Below the pieces are notes generated by a model. It was not told the DNA's origin. It worked only from the letters and a program-made list of their open reading frames with translations, and ran no database searches. A stretch of 64,000 nucleotides of DNA from assembly GCF_900142395.1 (NCBI RefSeq), contig NZ_FRAS01000010.1, forward strand, positions 62,001-126,000. The letters run 5' to 3'. Shown in pieces: positions 9,241 through 15,981 of this stretch. The translations under genes and the position numbers were made by a program. The DNA comes from Hymenobacter psychrotolerans DSM 18569. GTDB taxonomy: Bacteria; Bacteroidota; Bacteroidia; Cytophagales; Hymenobacteraceae. Position 1 is the stretch's first letter. Each line of letters starts with the position of its first letter.

Positions 9241-9473
9241 CATCATTCAGCATACTCCGCCTGGCCCTGGGCAGCAGCCTGCTGCTGCTGGCCGGCAACG
9301 CCCTGAGCGGCTGCGTGTCGGTGGCGGCCTACCAGAAAGTGTACCTCAACGACGAGGACATGAAGCTCGCTAACAAGCGCATTGAGGTGTACGAAACCAA
9401 CTTCCAGAGCTACCGCGAAGGCGCCGGCGGGGCCAATGGCGGCAAAGTAGGCGGCGGCTGCGGCTGCAATTGA
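9237..9473 (+). CDS. DUF4266 small lipoprotein
   Basis: A 78-residue protein with a lipoprotein signal: hydrophobic residues 8-22 and a lipobox LSGC, so the mature protein begins at the Cys and is membrane-anchored. The mature part has YQKVYLNDEDMKLAN and ends in a glycine-rich tail with GGGCGCN, the hallmark of DUF4266. It overlaps the apbE stop (ATGA), pointing to translational coupling. The conserved terminal Cys-Gly-Cys could be the redox partner of the thioredoxin or an anchoring site for metal or flavin; this is inference. Confidence 0.88.
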   Translation: MTSFSILRLALGSSLLLLAGNALSGCVSVAAYQKVYLNDEDMKLANKRIEVYETNFQSYREGAGGANGGKVGGGCGCN

Positions 9474-9551
9474 GTATTCAGTAGTGAGTATTAAGTATTT
9501 AGATTCTTGACCTGATTGCTAAATACTCACTACTGAATACTAACTACTCAA
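9470..9551. repeat. 82-bp imperfect inverted repeat with AGTATTCAGTAGTGAGTATT core
   Basis: Two 33-base arms (9470-9502 and 9519-9551) around a 16-base loop. Both arms hold TTCAGTAGTGAGTATT and its complement, shifted by a few bases. The left arm contains the DUF4266 stop codon. AT-rich against a GC-rich genome. It may be a mobile palindromic repeat or attenuate transcription between DUF4266 and DUF3570 genes. Confidence 0.75.
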
Positions 9552-9566
9552 TACAATTCTTCACTC

Positions 9567-10826
9567 ATGCGCCCCTTTTCGCCCGCCGTTCTTACTGCTG
9601 CCCTGCTTGTGCTACCCGCTCTGGTGTGGGCGCAGGCCACACCCACGCCCAACCGGGTGGATGGCTACGGCGCCCCGGCTACCACGGTGCCCCGCCCCGC
9701 CAACCCTAACAACCGCGGTGAAACCGAGGTCAATATTCTGACCAGCTATTACGAGCAGGATGGCAACCACAGCGCCGTGGAAGGCGGCCAGGGCACCCAG
9801 CACCTCACCGACCTCACGCCCACCATCCTGCTGAACGTGCCGCTCGACTCGGTGACGCGTCTGGCGGCCAACTTCGGAGTGGACTACTACGCCTCCGCGT
9901 CCACCGACCGTATCGACCAGGTGCTGTCCTCGCCTTCCTCCAGCGACACCCGGTACCATCTGGACCTGGGCCTTTCGCGCCAGCTGGCCGACAAGCGAAC
10001 CATTGTGGGCGTGGGCGGCGGCTTCTCGTCCGAGTACGACTATCTGTCGTTTAACGTGTCGGGCTCCTGGGCGCGCGCCTCCGCCGACGGCAACCGGGAG
10101 CTGAGCGTGGCGGGTCAGGTCTTTTTCGATAAGGTCACCGTGATCCGGCCCATCGAGCTGCGCAACACGCCGGAGTTGCCCGGCGGCCCGACCCGCCAGA
10201 GCTACAACCTGAACATTGTGTACTCCCAGGTGCTCAGCCAGCGCCTGCAGGCGGCCGTCAGCACCGAGCTGGTGGCCCAGCGAGGGCTGCTGAGCACGCC
10301 GTTTCAGCGGGTGTATTTCCGGGAAACCGGCGGCGCCTTCGGCACGGCCAAAGCGGAGGTGCTGCCCCGGCAGCGCTACAAGTTTCCCGTGGGTTTGCGC
10401 CTGACCTACTATGCCACCGACCTGGTGCAGGTGCGCGGCTACTACCGGTTCTACCACGACAACTTCGGCATTTCGGCCCACACGTTTGAGCTGGAAACGC
10501 CGGTGAAAGTGACGCCGTTTTTTGTGCTTTATCCCTTCTACCGCTACCACAGCCAGACGGCGGCCGACTACTTCGCGCCCTACCTGCAGCATTCCATTAC
10601 GGATACCTACTTCACCTCCGACTACGACCTGGCGGCCTTCGCGGCACACAAGGCGGGGCTGGGGCTGCGCTACTCGCCGGTGTACGGCATCGGGCGCTTC
10701 AAGACGCCGTTCAAGGGGCGCGTGGCGCAATTCAAGGCCCTGGACATACGCTACGCCTACTACCGCCAGACCACCGGCCTGAGCGCCAACCTGATCAGCG
10801 CCGACCTGTCGTTTATCCTGCCCTAG
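9567..10826 (+). CDS. DUF3570 outer-membrane-like protein
   Basis: A 419-residue exported protein with a signal peptide (residues 1-22, ending VWAQ). The rest alternates amphipathic, aromatic-rich strands such as VNILTSYYEQDGNHSAVEGG, VQVRGYYRFYHDNFGISAHTFE and LDIRYAYYRQTTGLSANLISADLSFILP, ending in an aromatic/hydrophobic strand as outer-membrane beta-barrels do. The sequence and length fit DUF3570. It follows the thioredoxin, ApbE and DUF4266 genes, a recurring neighbourhood, so it is probably the outer-membrane component of that exported redox module. Function is not known. Confidence 0.88.
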   Translation: MRPFSPAVLTAALLVLPALVWAQATPTPNRVDGYGAPATTVPRPANPNNRGETEVNILTSYYEQDGNHSAVEGGQGTQHLTDLTPTILLNVPLDSVTRLAANFGVDYYASASTDRIDQVLSSPSSSDTRYHLDLGLSRQLADKRTIVGVGGGFSSEYDYLSFNVSGSWARASADGNRELSVAGQVFFDKVTVIRPIELRNTPELPGGPTRQSYNLNIVYSQVLSQRLQAAVSTELVAQRGLLSTPFQRVYFRETGGAFGTAKAEVLPRQRYKFPVGLRLTYYATDLVQVRGYYRFYHDNFGISAHTFELETPVKVTPFFVLYPFYRYHSQTAADYFAPYLQHSITDTYFTSDYDLAAFAAHKAGLGLRYSPVYGIGRFKTPFKGRVAQFKALDIRYAYYRQTTGLSANLISADLSFILP

Positions 10827-10953
10827 CCCGGCGCTTTCCCCCGCATAATGCGTACTACCGTAGGGCGCCGGCTGCGACTACCGTAGCTGGTTCGTATACT
10901 GCTAATGCGCAGCAATGAGCCGGTAATACTTCACCTCCAGCACCCCATATCCG

Positions 10954-11646
10954 ATGCGACACGACGAAAACCACCGTACCCACCGCATCGGCTGGCTCCG
11001 CGCCGCCGTTCTCGGCGCCAACGACGGCATTATCTCCACGGCCAGCCTGGTCGTGGGCGTGGCGGCCGCCAGTGCCTCGCGCGAGAGTGTGCTGGTGGCC
11101 GGCGTGGCCGGGCTGGTGGCGGGGGCCATGTCCATGGCCACGGGCGAGTACGTGTCCGTCAGCTCCCAGGCCGACACCGAGCAGGCCGACCTGGCCCGGG
11201 AGCGAGCCGAGCTGGCGGCCGACCCCGAAGCCGAGCGCCGCGAGCTGGCCGCCATCTATGTGGAGCGGGGCCTGTCCCAGCCCCTGGCCGACGAAGTAGC
11301 CACCCAGCTCATGGCCCACGATGCCATTGGGGCCCACGCCCGCGACGAGCTGGGTATCACCGAAACGGCCGCCGCCAACCCCATTCAGGCGGCGTTGGCC
11401 TCGGCCGGTACGTTCACGGTGGGCGCGGCCCTGCCGCTGCTGGTCATTCTGGTGTCGCCCGCATCCCTGTTGACCTGGACGGTGTCGCTCACGTCGCTGG
11501 TGTTTCTGGCCGCGCTGGGGGGGCTGGCCGCCTATGTGGGTGGCTCCGGCGTGCTGAAAGCGGCGGCCCGCGTCACGTTCTGGGGGGTGCTGGCTATGGG
11601 CCTCACCGCCCTGATTGGCTATCTGTTCAACGTCACTGCCGCGTAG
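10954..11646 (+). CDS. VIT1/CCC1-family iron/manganese transporter
   Basis: A 230-residue integral membrane protein of the vacuolar iron transporter family, which moves Fe2+ or Mn2+ out of the cytoplasm. The N-terminal signature RAAVLGANDGIISTASLVVGVAAA and the second helix GLVAGAMSMATGEYVSVSSQ are diagnostic. A cytoplasmic metal-binding stretch rich in Glu/Asp (EQADLARERAELAADPEAER) joins helices 2 and 3. The C-terminal half holds three more hydrophobic segments. It probably protects against metal overload. Upstream, the word ACTACCGTAG occurs twice near 10853-10885. It is not clearly co-transcribed with the DUF3570 gene, 127 bases away. Confidence 0.92.
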   Translation: MRHDENHRTHRIGWLRAAVLGANDGIISTASLVVGVAAASASRESVLVAGVAGLVAGAMSMATGEYVSVSSQADTEQADLARERAELAADPEAERRELAAIYVERGLSQPLADEVATQLMAHDAIGAHARDELGITETAAANPIQAALASAGTFTVGAALPLLVILVSPASLLTWTVSLTSLVFLAALGGLAAYVGGSGVLKAAARVTFWGVLAMGLTALIGYLFNVTAA

Positions 11647-11703
11647 CTGCCTGCCTTAAGCCGAACTGTTTTTCTTCTCACTTTCCCCGCTAACCTGTTG
11701 TAT

Positions 11704-12186
11704 ATGAACGGCGCCCATCTTCACCTGCTGCTCAATCACACGCCCATTTTGGGCAGCTTATTCGGCTTGCTGTTGCTCCTGGTTGCGGTGGTGCGACGCC
11801 AGGAAGTGCTCATCAACGCGGGCCTGATAACGCTGATTGTGGCCGCCCTGCTGACTATTCCGACCCAGCTGACGGGGGAAGGCGCAGAAGAGGTGGTGGA
11901 AGACCGTCCCGGCGTGACCCACGCCCTGATTCACGAGCACGAAGCCGCCGCCGAGCTGAGCCTGTGGGCCATGGAAGCCACCGGCGCGCTGGCCCTGGTG
12001 AGTTTGCTGGCCCGCCGCCGCTCGGCCGCCCGCGCCCCGCTGTTTACGTACCTCACGCTGGCCGGGGCCGTCGTCAGCTTCGGCCTGCTGGCCCGCACCG
12101 GCAATCTGGGCGCGCAGATTATGCACCCCGAAGTCCGGCCCGACTTTCGGGCTCCGACGAAAAGCCGCGCAGGCGACGCCGAGTAG
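11704..12186 (+). CDS. predicted four-helix membrane protein
   Basis: A 160-residue membrane protein. It begins MNGAHLHLLLNHTPILGSLFGLLLLL, with histidines at the start of the first helix, and has further hydrophobic stretches around residues 40-58, 88-104 and 115-135. This HLHLLLNHTP start is seen in uncharacterised Bacteroidota proteins, some near cytochromes or DUF2231 proteins. The ATG at 11704 is preferred over an in-frame TTG two codons upstream. It starts 57 bases after the VIT gene and may be co-transcribed with it. Function unknown. Confidence 0.7.
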   Translation: MNGAHLHLLLNHTPILGSLFGLLLLLVAVVRRQEVLINAGLITLIVAALLTIPTQLTGEGAEEVVEDRPGVTHALIHEHEAAAELSLWAMEATGALALVSLLARRRSAARAPLFTYLTLAGAVVSFGLLARTGNLGAQIMHPEVRPDFRAPTKSRAGDAE

Positions 12187-12204
12187 CAGTGCTGGTAATA
12201 TTTT

Positions 12205-12238
12205 CAAATCGGCTGTAAACGAGCTTTCAGCCGGTTTG
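12205..12238 (+). terminator. weak hairpin after the membrane protein gene
   Basis: CAAATCGGCTG pairs with CAGCCGGTTTG with one mismatch; there is no clear T tract after it, so termination is uncertain. Confidence 0.4.
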
Positions 12239-12370
12239 AGCGGCGGCGGCATGTGAGTGACCAGCAAAATATCAGTGCCTGCCGCATCAACTGAATCGGG
12301 CCACTTGCTCCACATGAGGTACCCAGCAGGCTGTATGCTCGACGCAGCAGTGGCTGCCGCCAACGAAAAC

Positions 12371-12399
12371 AACCGCTTCAGCAAGTGGCTGAAGCGGTT
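12371..12399 (-). terminator. terminator of the tlpA-like gene
   Basis: AACCGCTTCAGC pairs perfectly with GCTGAAGCGGTT around a 5-base loop. On the minus strand the hairpin is followed by GTTTTCGTT, and it begins 28 bases after the tlpA stop. Confidence 0.75.
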
Positions 12400-12427
12400 G
12401 CAGTGTTCAACGACGGGACGGCCTCGG

Positions 12428-13036
12428 TTAGTGGGCCGAGGCCGCCAGCTTCTCCAGGGCCGTCTTGAATTCCGGGGTATCGTAGTCGGCCATGCCGTCG
12501 TGGCGGGCGGCTACTTGCCCATCCGGCGCCAGAATGACCGTGGAGGGAATGGAGTTGGAGTCGAACGGGGAAGGCAGCGGGCCGGCGGGGAAGTACACCG
12601 GAAACGTGTAGCCCTGGCGCTTGAGCAGGCCCTGGGCTTTGGCCGGGTTTTCGTCGAGCGAAATCATCACGAAGGCCACCTTCTTCGGGTTCAACTTCTT
12701 GTATAGGGCGTGAATGCCGGGCATCTCGGCCACGCAGGGCGGGCACCAGCTGGCCCACAAATTCACGAACACCACTTTGCCTTTCAGCTCGCTCAGGTTC
12801 GTGCGCTTGCCATCGAGCGTGGTCAGGGGCAGGTTGTGCGGGTAGGCCGCGCCGCCCGTGGGCACGACGGGCGCGGCACCCGGGGGCGCCGCAGCTACCG
12901 GCACGTCGGCCTTCCACAGGCCCGTGGCCAGCAGGCCGCGCTGCAGAAAACCCAGTACCGGCGTACGCAGCGGGGTGAACAGGATCAGGGCAAACAAAGC
13001 CAGCGGCAGCCACTGGGAAAGCGTTTTACGATTCAT
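12428..13036 (-). CDS. TlpA-type membrane-anchored thiol-disulfide oxidoreductase
   Basis: A 202-residue protein with an N-terminal membrane anchor (residues 8-30), a Pro/Ala-rich linker and a periplasmic AhpC/TSA-type thioredoxin domain. The redox site is C98-P-P-C101 in VNLWASWCPPCVAEMPGIHALY; the cis-Pro region is NSIPSTVILAPDGQV. It should reduce disulfides in the envelope, for example during cytochrome c maturation or thiol repair. I start at ATG 13036 (MNRKTLSQW) rather than an in-frame start 11 codons upstream. The inverted repeat at 13070-13089 matches those at the arsR and tauE promoters, so this gene may be regulated with sulfur metabolism. Confidence 0.9.
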   Translation of the reverse strand: MNRKTLSQWLPLALFALILFTPLRTPVLGFLQRGLLATGLWKADVPVAAAPPGAAPVVPTGGAAYPHNLPLTTLDGKRTNLSELKGKVVFVNLWASWCPPCVAEMPGIHALYKKLNPKKVAFVMISLDENPAKAQGLLKRQGYTFPVYFPAGPLPSPFDSNSIPSTVILAPDGQVAARHDGMADYDTPEFKTALEKLAASAH

Positions 13037-13069
13037 GGTCGGGGAATTTGGCAAGGCAACAGTACACAA

Positions 13070-13089
13070 ATGAAAAAACGTTCATGTAT
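13070..13089 (-). promoter_or_regulatory. candidate ArsR operator upstream of tlpA
   Basis: ATGAA at 13070-13074 and TTCAT at 13081-13085 are separated by 6 bases; read on the minus strand it is ATACATGAA-N6-TTCAT. The same word is at 14660-14679 and 15038-15057. It lies 34 bases upstream of the tlpA start, a usual place for a repressor site. Confidence 0.6.
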
Positions 13090-13257
13090 CATGCCTTGCC
13101 CGACGGCCCGGGCTCGACTCTGACGGAGAGGCCATCGGGCATCTGCTCGCTAGCATCTACCGGGCAGGAGGTTACAGAAGGGAAAACACGGGTTTCAAGA
13201 AATCAGGGCAGGCATCCGGGCACGCCGGGGTGCTGCTCAGCTGAGCAGCAGGGTGGT

Positions 13258-14451
13258 TTACAGCATACCCGCCTGTTGTAACCCATAGCCCACCAGAGCC
13301 CCGCCCAGCACCAGCCAGGCCGAGTTGACCTTGTAGCGCAGCAGCAGGCCGGCGCTGACGAGGGCCAGCGCCACCGTCGGCAGGTCGAGTAGGGCTGTGC
13401 GGGCCAGCGTGAGGGATACAGCAGCCATCAGGGCCCAGGAGGCGGCGTTGAGCCCGTCGAGAAACGCGCCGGCCAGCGGCGACTGCCGCAGCTGGGCAAC
13501 GAGCTTGATGCTCAGTCCTACGAAGACGAAGGCGGGCAGGAAAATGCCCGCCGTGGCCACCAGCGCCCCCCGCCAGCCCTGCAGCACGTAGCCCACAAAG
13601 GTGGCCGTCGTGAAGACCGGTCCCGGCGTCACCTGCCCCACCACCACCGCATCCAGCAGCTGCGCCTGCGTCAGCCAGTGGAAACGCTGCACCAGGTCGG
13701 CATCCAGAAATGCCAGCAGCACGTAGCCACTGCCGTACAATACCGAGCCAATTTTGGCGAAGGCCAGCCCCAGCGGCAGCAGCCCCAGCGGCGCGGCGGC
13801 CCCGGCCGTAGCGGGCTGGCCCGGCCCCAGGCCCAGCACCAGCGGCAACAGCGCCAGAACCGCCACCGCGCCCACCAGCTTGAGCAGGGCTGGCGGCACG
13901 GATTTGTGAGCCAGCGTGGGCCAGCGCACGGCCCCCATGACCAAGCCCGCAGCAAAGAGCAGCATCAACTCGTTCATGCCCAGCAGGCCCAGCACCAACG
14001 CCCCTCCCGCCACGATCCTCAGGGGCCAGGTAGTCAGCGCCGAGCGGCCCAGGCTCCAGAGCGCCTGCGCCACCACTGCCACGATGACGGGCTTCACGCC
14101 GTAGAGGACGCCGGTGATAGCCGGCAGCGTACCGAAGCGCACGTAGGCCCACGCAAAGGCCATAACGATGAGCATGGCCGGCAGAATAAAGCAGATACCA
14201 GCCACCAGCAGGCCGGCCCAGCCGCGCCGCGCATACCCGATGTGAATGGCCAGCTCGGTGGAGTTGGGGCCGGGAACCAGGTTGGCGGCGCTAAGCAAGT
14301 CCAGAAACTGCTGCTGCGTGAGCCAGCCCCGGCGGCGTACCACTTCCTCTTCCATGAGGGCCACGTGGGCAGCGGGGCCGCCAAAGGCAGTAGTGCCCAG
14401 GCGCAGAAACAGCAGCGCCAGCTCTGGCAGCGACGTAGATGATACCGACAT
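13258..14451 (-). CDS. chrA: chromate transporter, ChrA (CHR) family
   Basis: A 397-residue inner-membrane protein made of two homologous halves, as in long-chain CHR-family exporters of chromate. The first half has LFLRLGTTAFGGPAAHVALM and LLSAANLVPGPNSTELAIHIGY; the second half repeats these as LAFAKIGSVLYGSGYVLLAFL and DAVVVGQVTPGPVFTTATFVGY. Many hydrophobic segments cover the rest. The start at 14451 (MSVSSTSLPE) is preferred to one 11 codons upstream. It is divergent from arsR and 221 bases upstream of tlpA on the same strand. A perfect palindrome TGCTGCTCAGCTGAGCAGCA follows the stop at 13231-13250. Chromate uses sulfate routes, which fits the sulfur-related neighbours. Confidence 0.93.
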   Translation of the reverse strand: MSVSSTSLPELALLFLRLGTTAFGGPAAHVALMEEEVVRRRGWLTQQQFLDLLSAANLVPGPNSTELAIHIGYARRGWAGLLVAGICFILPAMLIVMAFAWAYVRFGTLPAITGVLYGVKPVIVAVVAQALWSLGRSALTTWPLRIVAGGALVLGLLGMNELMLLFAAGLVMGAVRWPTLAHKSVPPALLKLVGAVAVLALLPLVLGLGPGQPATAGAAAPLGLLPLGLAFAKIGSVLYGSGYVLLAFLDADLVQRFHWLTQAQLLDAVVVGQVTPGPVFTTATFVGYVLQGWRGALVATAGIFLPAFVFVGLSIKLVAQLRQSPLAGAFLDGLNAASWALMAAVSLTLARTALLDLPTVALALVSAGLLLRYKVNSAWLVLGGALVGYGLQQAGML

Positions 14452-14655
14452 GGGATGTTCAGGAAATGCAGGGGTGTACCGCAAGGGGCAGTATGCCGGG
14501 CCGCGGCATACTGCCTCCCGGCAGGTCTGTCACGCGTCCCCACAGGATAAGGCCTGGCGAATGGCTGTAAAATGACTTAAAAGCGGCAATATCTGCCTAT
14601 TCGGACCCTTCTTACCGGAAAATGATACGTGCCGGAACCAAAATCAGGGACAAGC

Positions 14656-14686
14656 TTGTATACATGAACAAATGATCATACATTTG
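14656..14686 (+). promoter_or_regulatory. Bacteroidota-type promoter of arsR overlapped by an ArsR-like operator
   Basis: TTG at 14656-14658, a 20-base spacer, and TACATTTG at 14679-14686 match the Bacteroidota promoter (TTG-N19-21-TAnnTTTG). The operator-like word ATACATGAA-N6-ATCAT fills the spacer (14660-14679), so a bound repressor would block polymerase. The expected transcription start near 14690 leaves only about six bases before the ATG at 14696. Confidence 0.7.
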
Positions 14687-14695
14687 CAACGCCTT

Positions 14696-15013
14696 ATGAC
14701 ACCAACCACCACCTCCGCCGATCTGAACCTGACCACCGAGAAGATGGAGAAGGTGGCCTTTATCCTCAAGACCACGGCCCACCCGACGCGCATTGCCATC
14801 GTGCAGCTGCTCTCCACCCACGAGAGCCAGTCGGTGACGGACATCAGCGAGAAGCTGGGCGTGGAGCAAAGCCTGCTGTCTCACCACCTGACGGGCATGA
14901 AGCTGAAGGGCATCCTGAGCTCCTCGCGTGAAGGCAAAAACATCTTCTACTCGCTGAAGATGCGCGAAGTGGTCGATGTGATTCAGTGCCTGGCCGGCTG
15001 CACGTTCCTGTAA
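14696..15013 (+). CDS. ArsR/SmtB-family transcriptional regulator
   Basis: A 105-residue winged-helix repressor. The core is EKVAFILKTTAHPTRIAIVQLL, the recognition helices SVTDISEKLGVEQSLLSHHLTGMKLKGILSSSREGKNIFYSL, and a C-terminal dimerisation helix. The ELCVC metal site of ArsR/SmtB sensors is absent; the only cysteines are Cys98 and Cys102 in the last helix, so a thiol or persulfide signal is possible. I choose ATG 14696 because the upstream ATG at 14672 lies inside the promoter and operator. It stands directly before the tauE / persulfide dioxygenase operon, whose promoter has the same inverted repeat, and is divergent from chrA. Confidence 0.92.
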   Translation: MTPTTTSADLNLTTEKMEKVAFILKTTAHPTRIAIVQLLSTHESQSVTDISEKLGVEQSLLSHHLTGMKLKGILSSSREGKNIFYSLKMREVVDVIQCLAGCTFL

Positions 15014-15037
15014 CGGGAGCCGGCTTTTTTTACCAAA

Positions 15038-15057
15038 ATACATGAACAATCATTCAT
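15038..15057 (+). promoter_or_regulatory. candidate ArsR operator upstream of the sulfur operon
   Basis: ATACATGAA-N6-TTCAT: ATGAA at 15042-15046 and TTCAT at 15053-15057. It is 27 bases before the tauE start. A further pair of GTTCA half-sites follows at about 15068-15081. TACGTTCA at 15065-15072 is a weak -7 candidate. Confidence 0.65.
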
Positions 15058-15083
15058 AACTACATACGTTCACCCGTTCATCC

Positions 15084-15902
15084 ATGTACCATATTATCGG
15101 CTACTTCGCGGCAATCTTCATCGGCCTCTCCCTGGGTATCATGGGGGGCGGGGGCTCCATCCTCACCGTGCCCGTGCTGGTGTATCTGATGGGCGTCAGC
15201 CCGGTGCTGAGCACGGCCTACTCGCTGTTCGTGGTGGGTTCCACCTCCGTGGTGGGCGCCTCGGGCTACTTCCGCAAAGGGCTGGTGTCGCTGAAAACGG
15301 CTGTGGTGTTTCTGATTCCCTCGCTGCTGGCCGTGTTTGCGGTGCGCAAGCTGCTCATGCCGGCCATCCCGCACGAGCTGTTTACCCTGGGCAGCCTGGT
15401 CTTTACCAAGGATTTGCTGGTGCTGGTGGCCTTTGCCGTGCTGATGGTGGTAGCCGCGGCCGCCATGATTCGCAGCAAGCAGGCGGAAGATGCGCTGGAC
15501 GAGGAGCTGCACCAGCAGCATTCCTTCAATTACCCGCTGATACTGGGCATTGGGCTGGTAGTGGGCACGCTCACGGGCTTCGTGGGGGCCGGCGGGGGCT
15601 TTCTGATTATTCCGGCTTTAGTGCTGGGCGCGCGCCTGCCCATGAAGCTGGCCGTGGGCACCTCCCTGGCCATCATTGCCCTGAACTCGCTGATCGGCTT
15701 CACCGGCGACCTGAGCGCGGGCACGCCCATTGCCTGGCCGTTTCTGCTCGGCTTTCTGGCCTTTGCCCTCGCGGGCATCGTGCTGGGCACCTACCTGGCA
15801 AGGTTCATTCCGGGCGCCAGGCTCAAGCCGGCCTTCGGGTGGTTTACGCTGGCCATGGGCACGTTTATTCTGCTGCGCGAGCTGGTCTTCAAGCACGCCT
15901 GA
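15084..15902 (+). CDS. TauE/SafE (TSUP) family sulfur-compound exporter
   Basis: A 272-residue inner-membrane permease. The two half-repeats have the family glycine motifs: [22 protein letters not shown] near the N-terminus and [26 protein letters not shown] in the middle. About eight hydrophobic segments are visible. Family members export sulfite, sulfoacetate or other organosulfur anions. As the first gene of the operon with a persulfide dioxygenase, which makes sulfite, and rhodaneses, sulfite export is the likely role. The operator-like site at 15038-15057 suggests control by the adjacent ArsR protein. Confidence 0.93.
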   Translation: MYHIIGYFAAIFIGLSLGIMGGGGSILTVPVLVYLMGVSPVLSTAYSLFVVGSTSVVGASGYFRKGLVSLKTAVVFLIPSLLAVFAVRKLLMPAIPHELFTLGSLVFTKDLLVLVAFAVLMVVAAAAMIRSKQAEDALDEELHQQHSFNYPLILGIGLVVGTLTGFVGAGGGFLIIPALVLGARLPMKLAVGTSLAIIALNSLIGFTGDLSAGTPIAWPFLLGFLAFALAGIVLGTYLARFIPGARLKPAFGWFTLAMGTFILLRELVFKHA

Positions 15903-15981
15903 ACGCGCCGCCCCAGCTGTTACGACACGCCCGCATTTCGTTCGCTTACTCCATCATCGCCTTTTTTTAACCGCTTCCGTT

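Noticed and set aside
13231-13250. TGCTGCTCAGCTGAGCAGCA after chrA as a terminator
   Set aside because: A perfect palindrome, but there is no T tract on either side, so I did not list it as a terminator.
14672-14695. Upstream ATG of arsR at 14672
   Set aside because: It lies inside the operator and before the -7 element, so it would not be in the mRNA.
15730-15981. Upstream extension of the persulfide dioxygenase frame
   Set aside because: This overlaps tauE coding sequence and its residues do not match any part of the dioxygenase family; ATG 15982 starts the fold.
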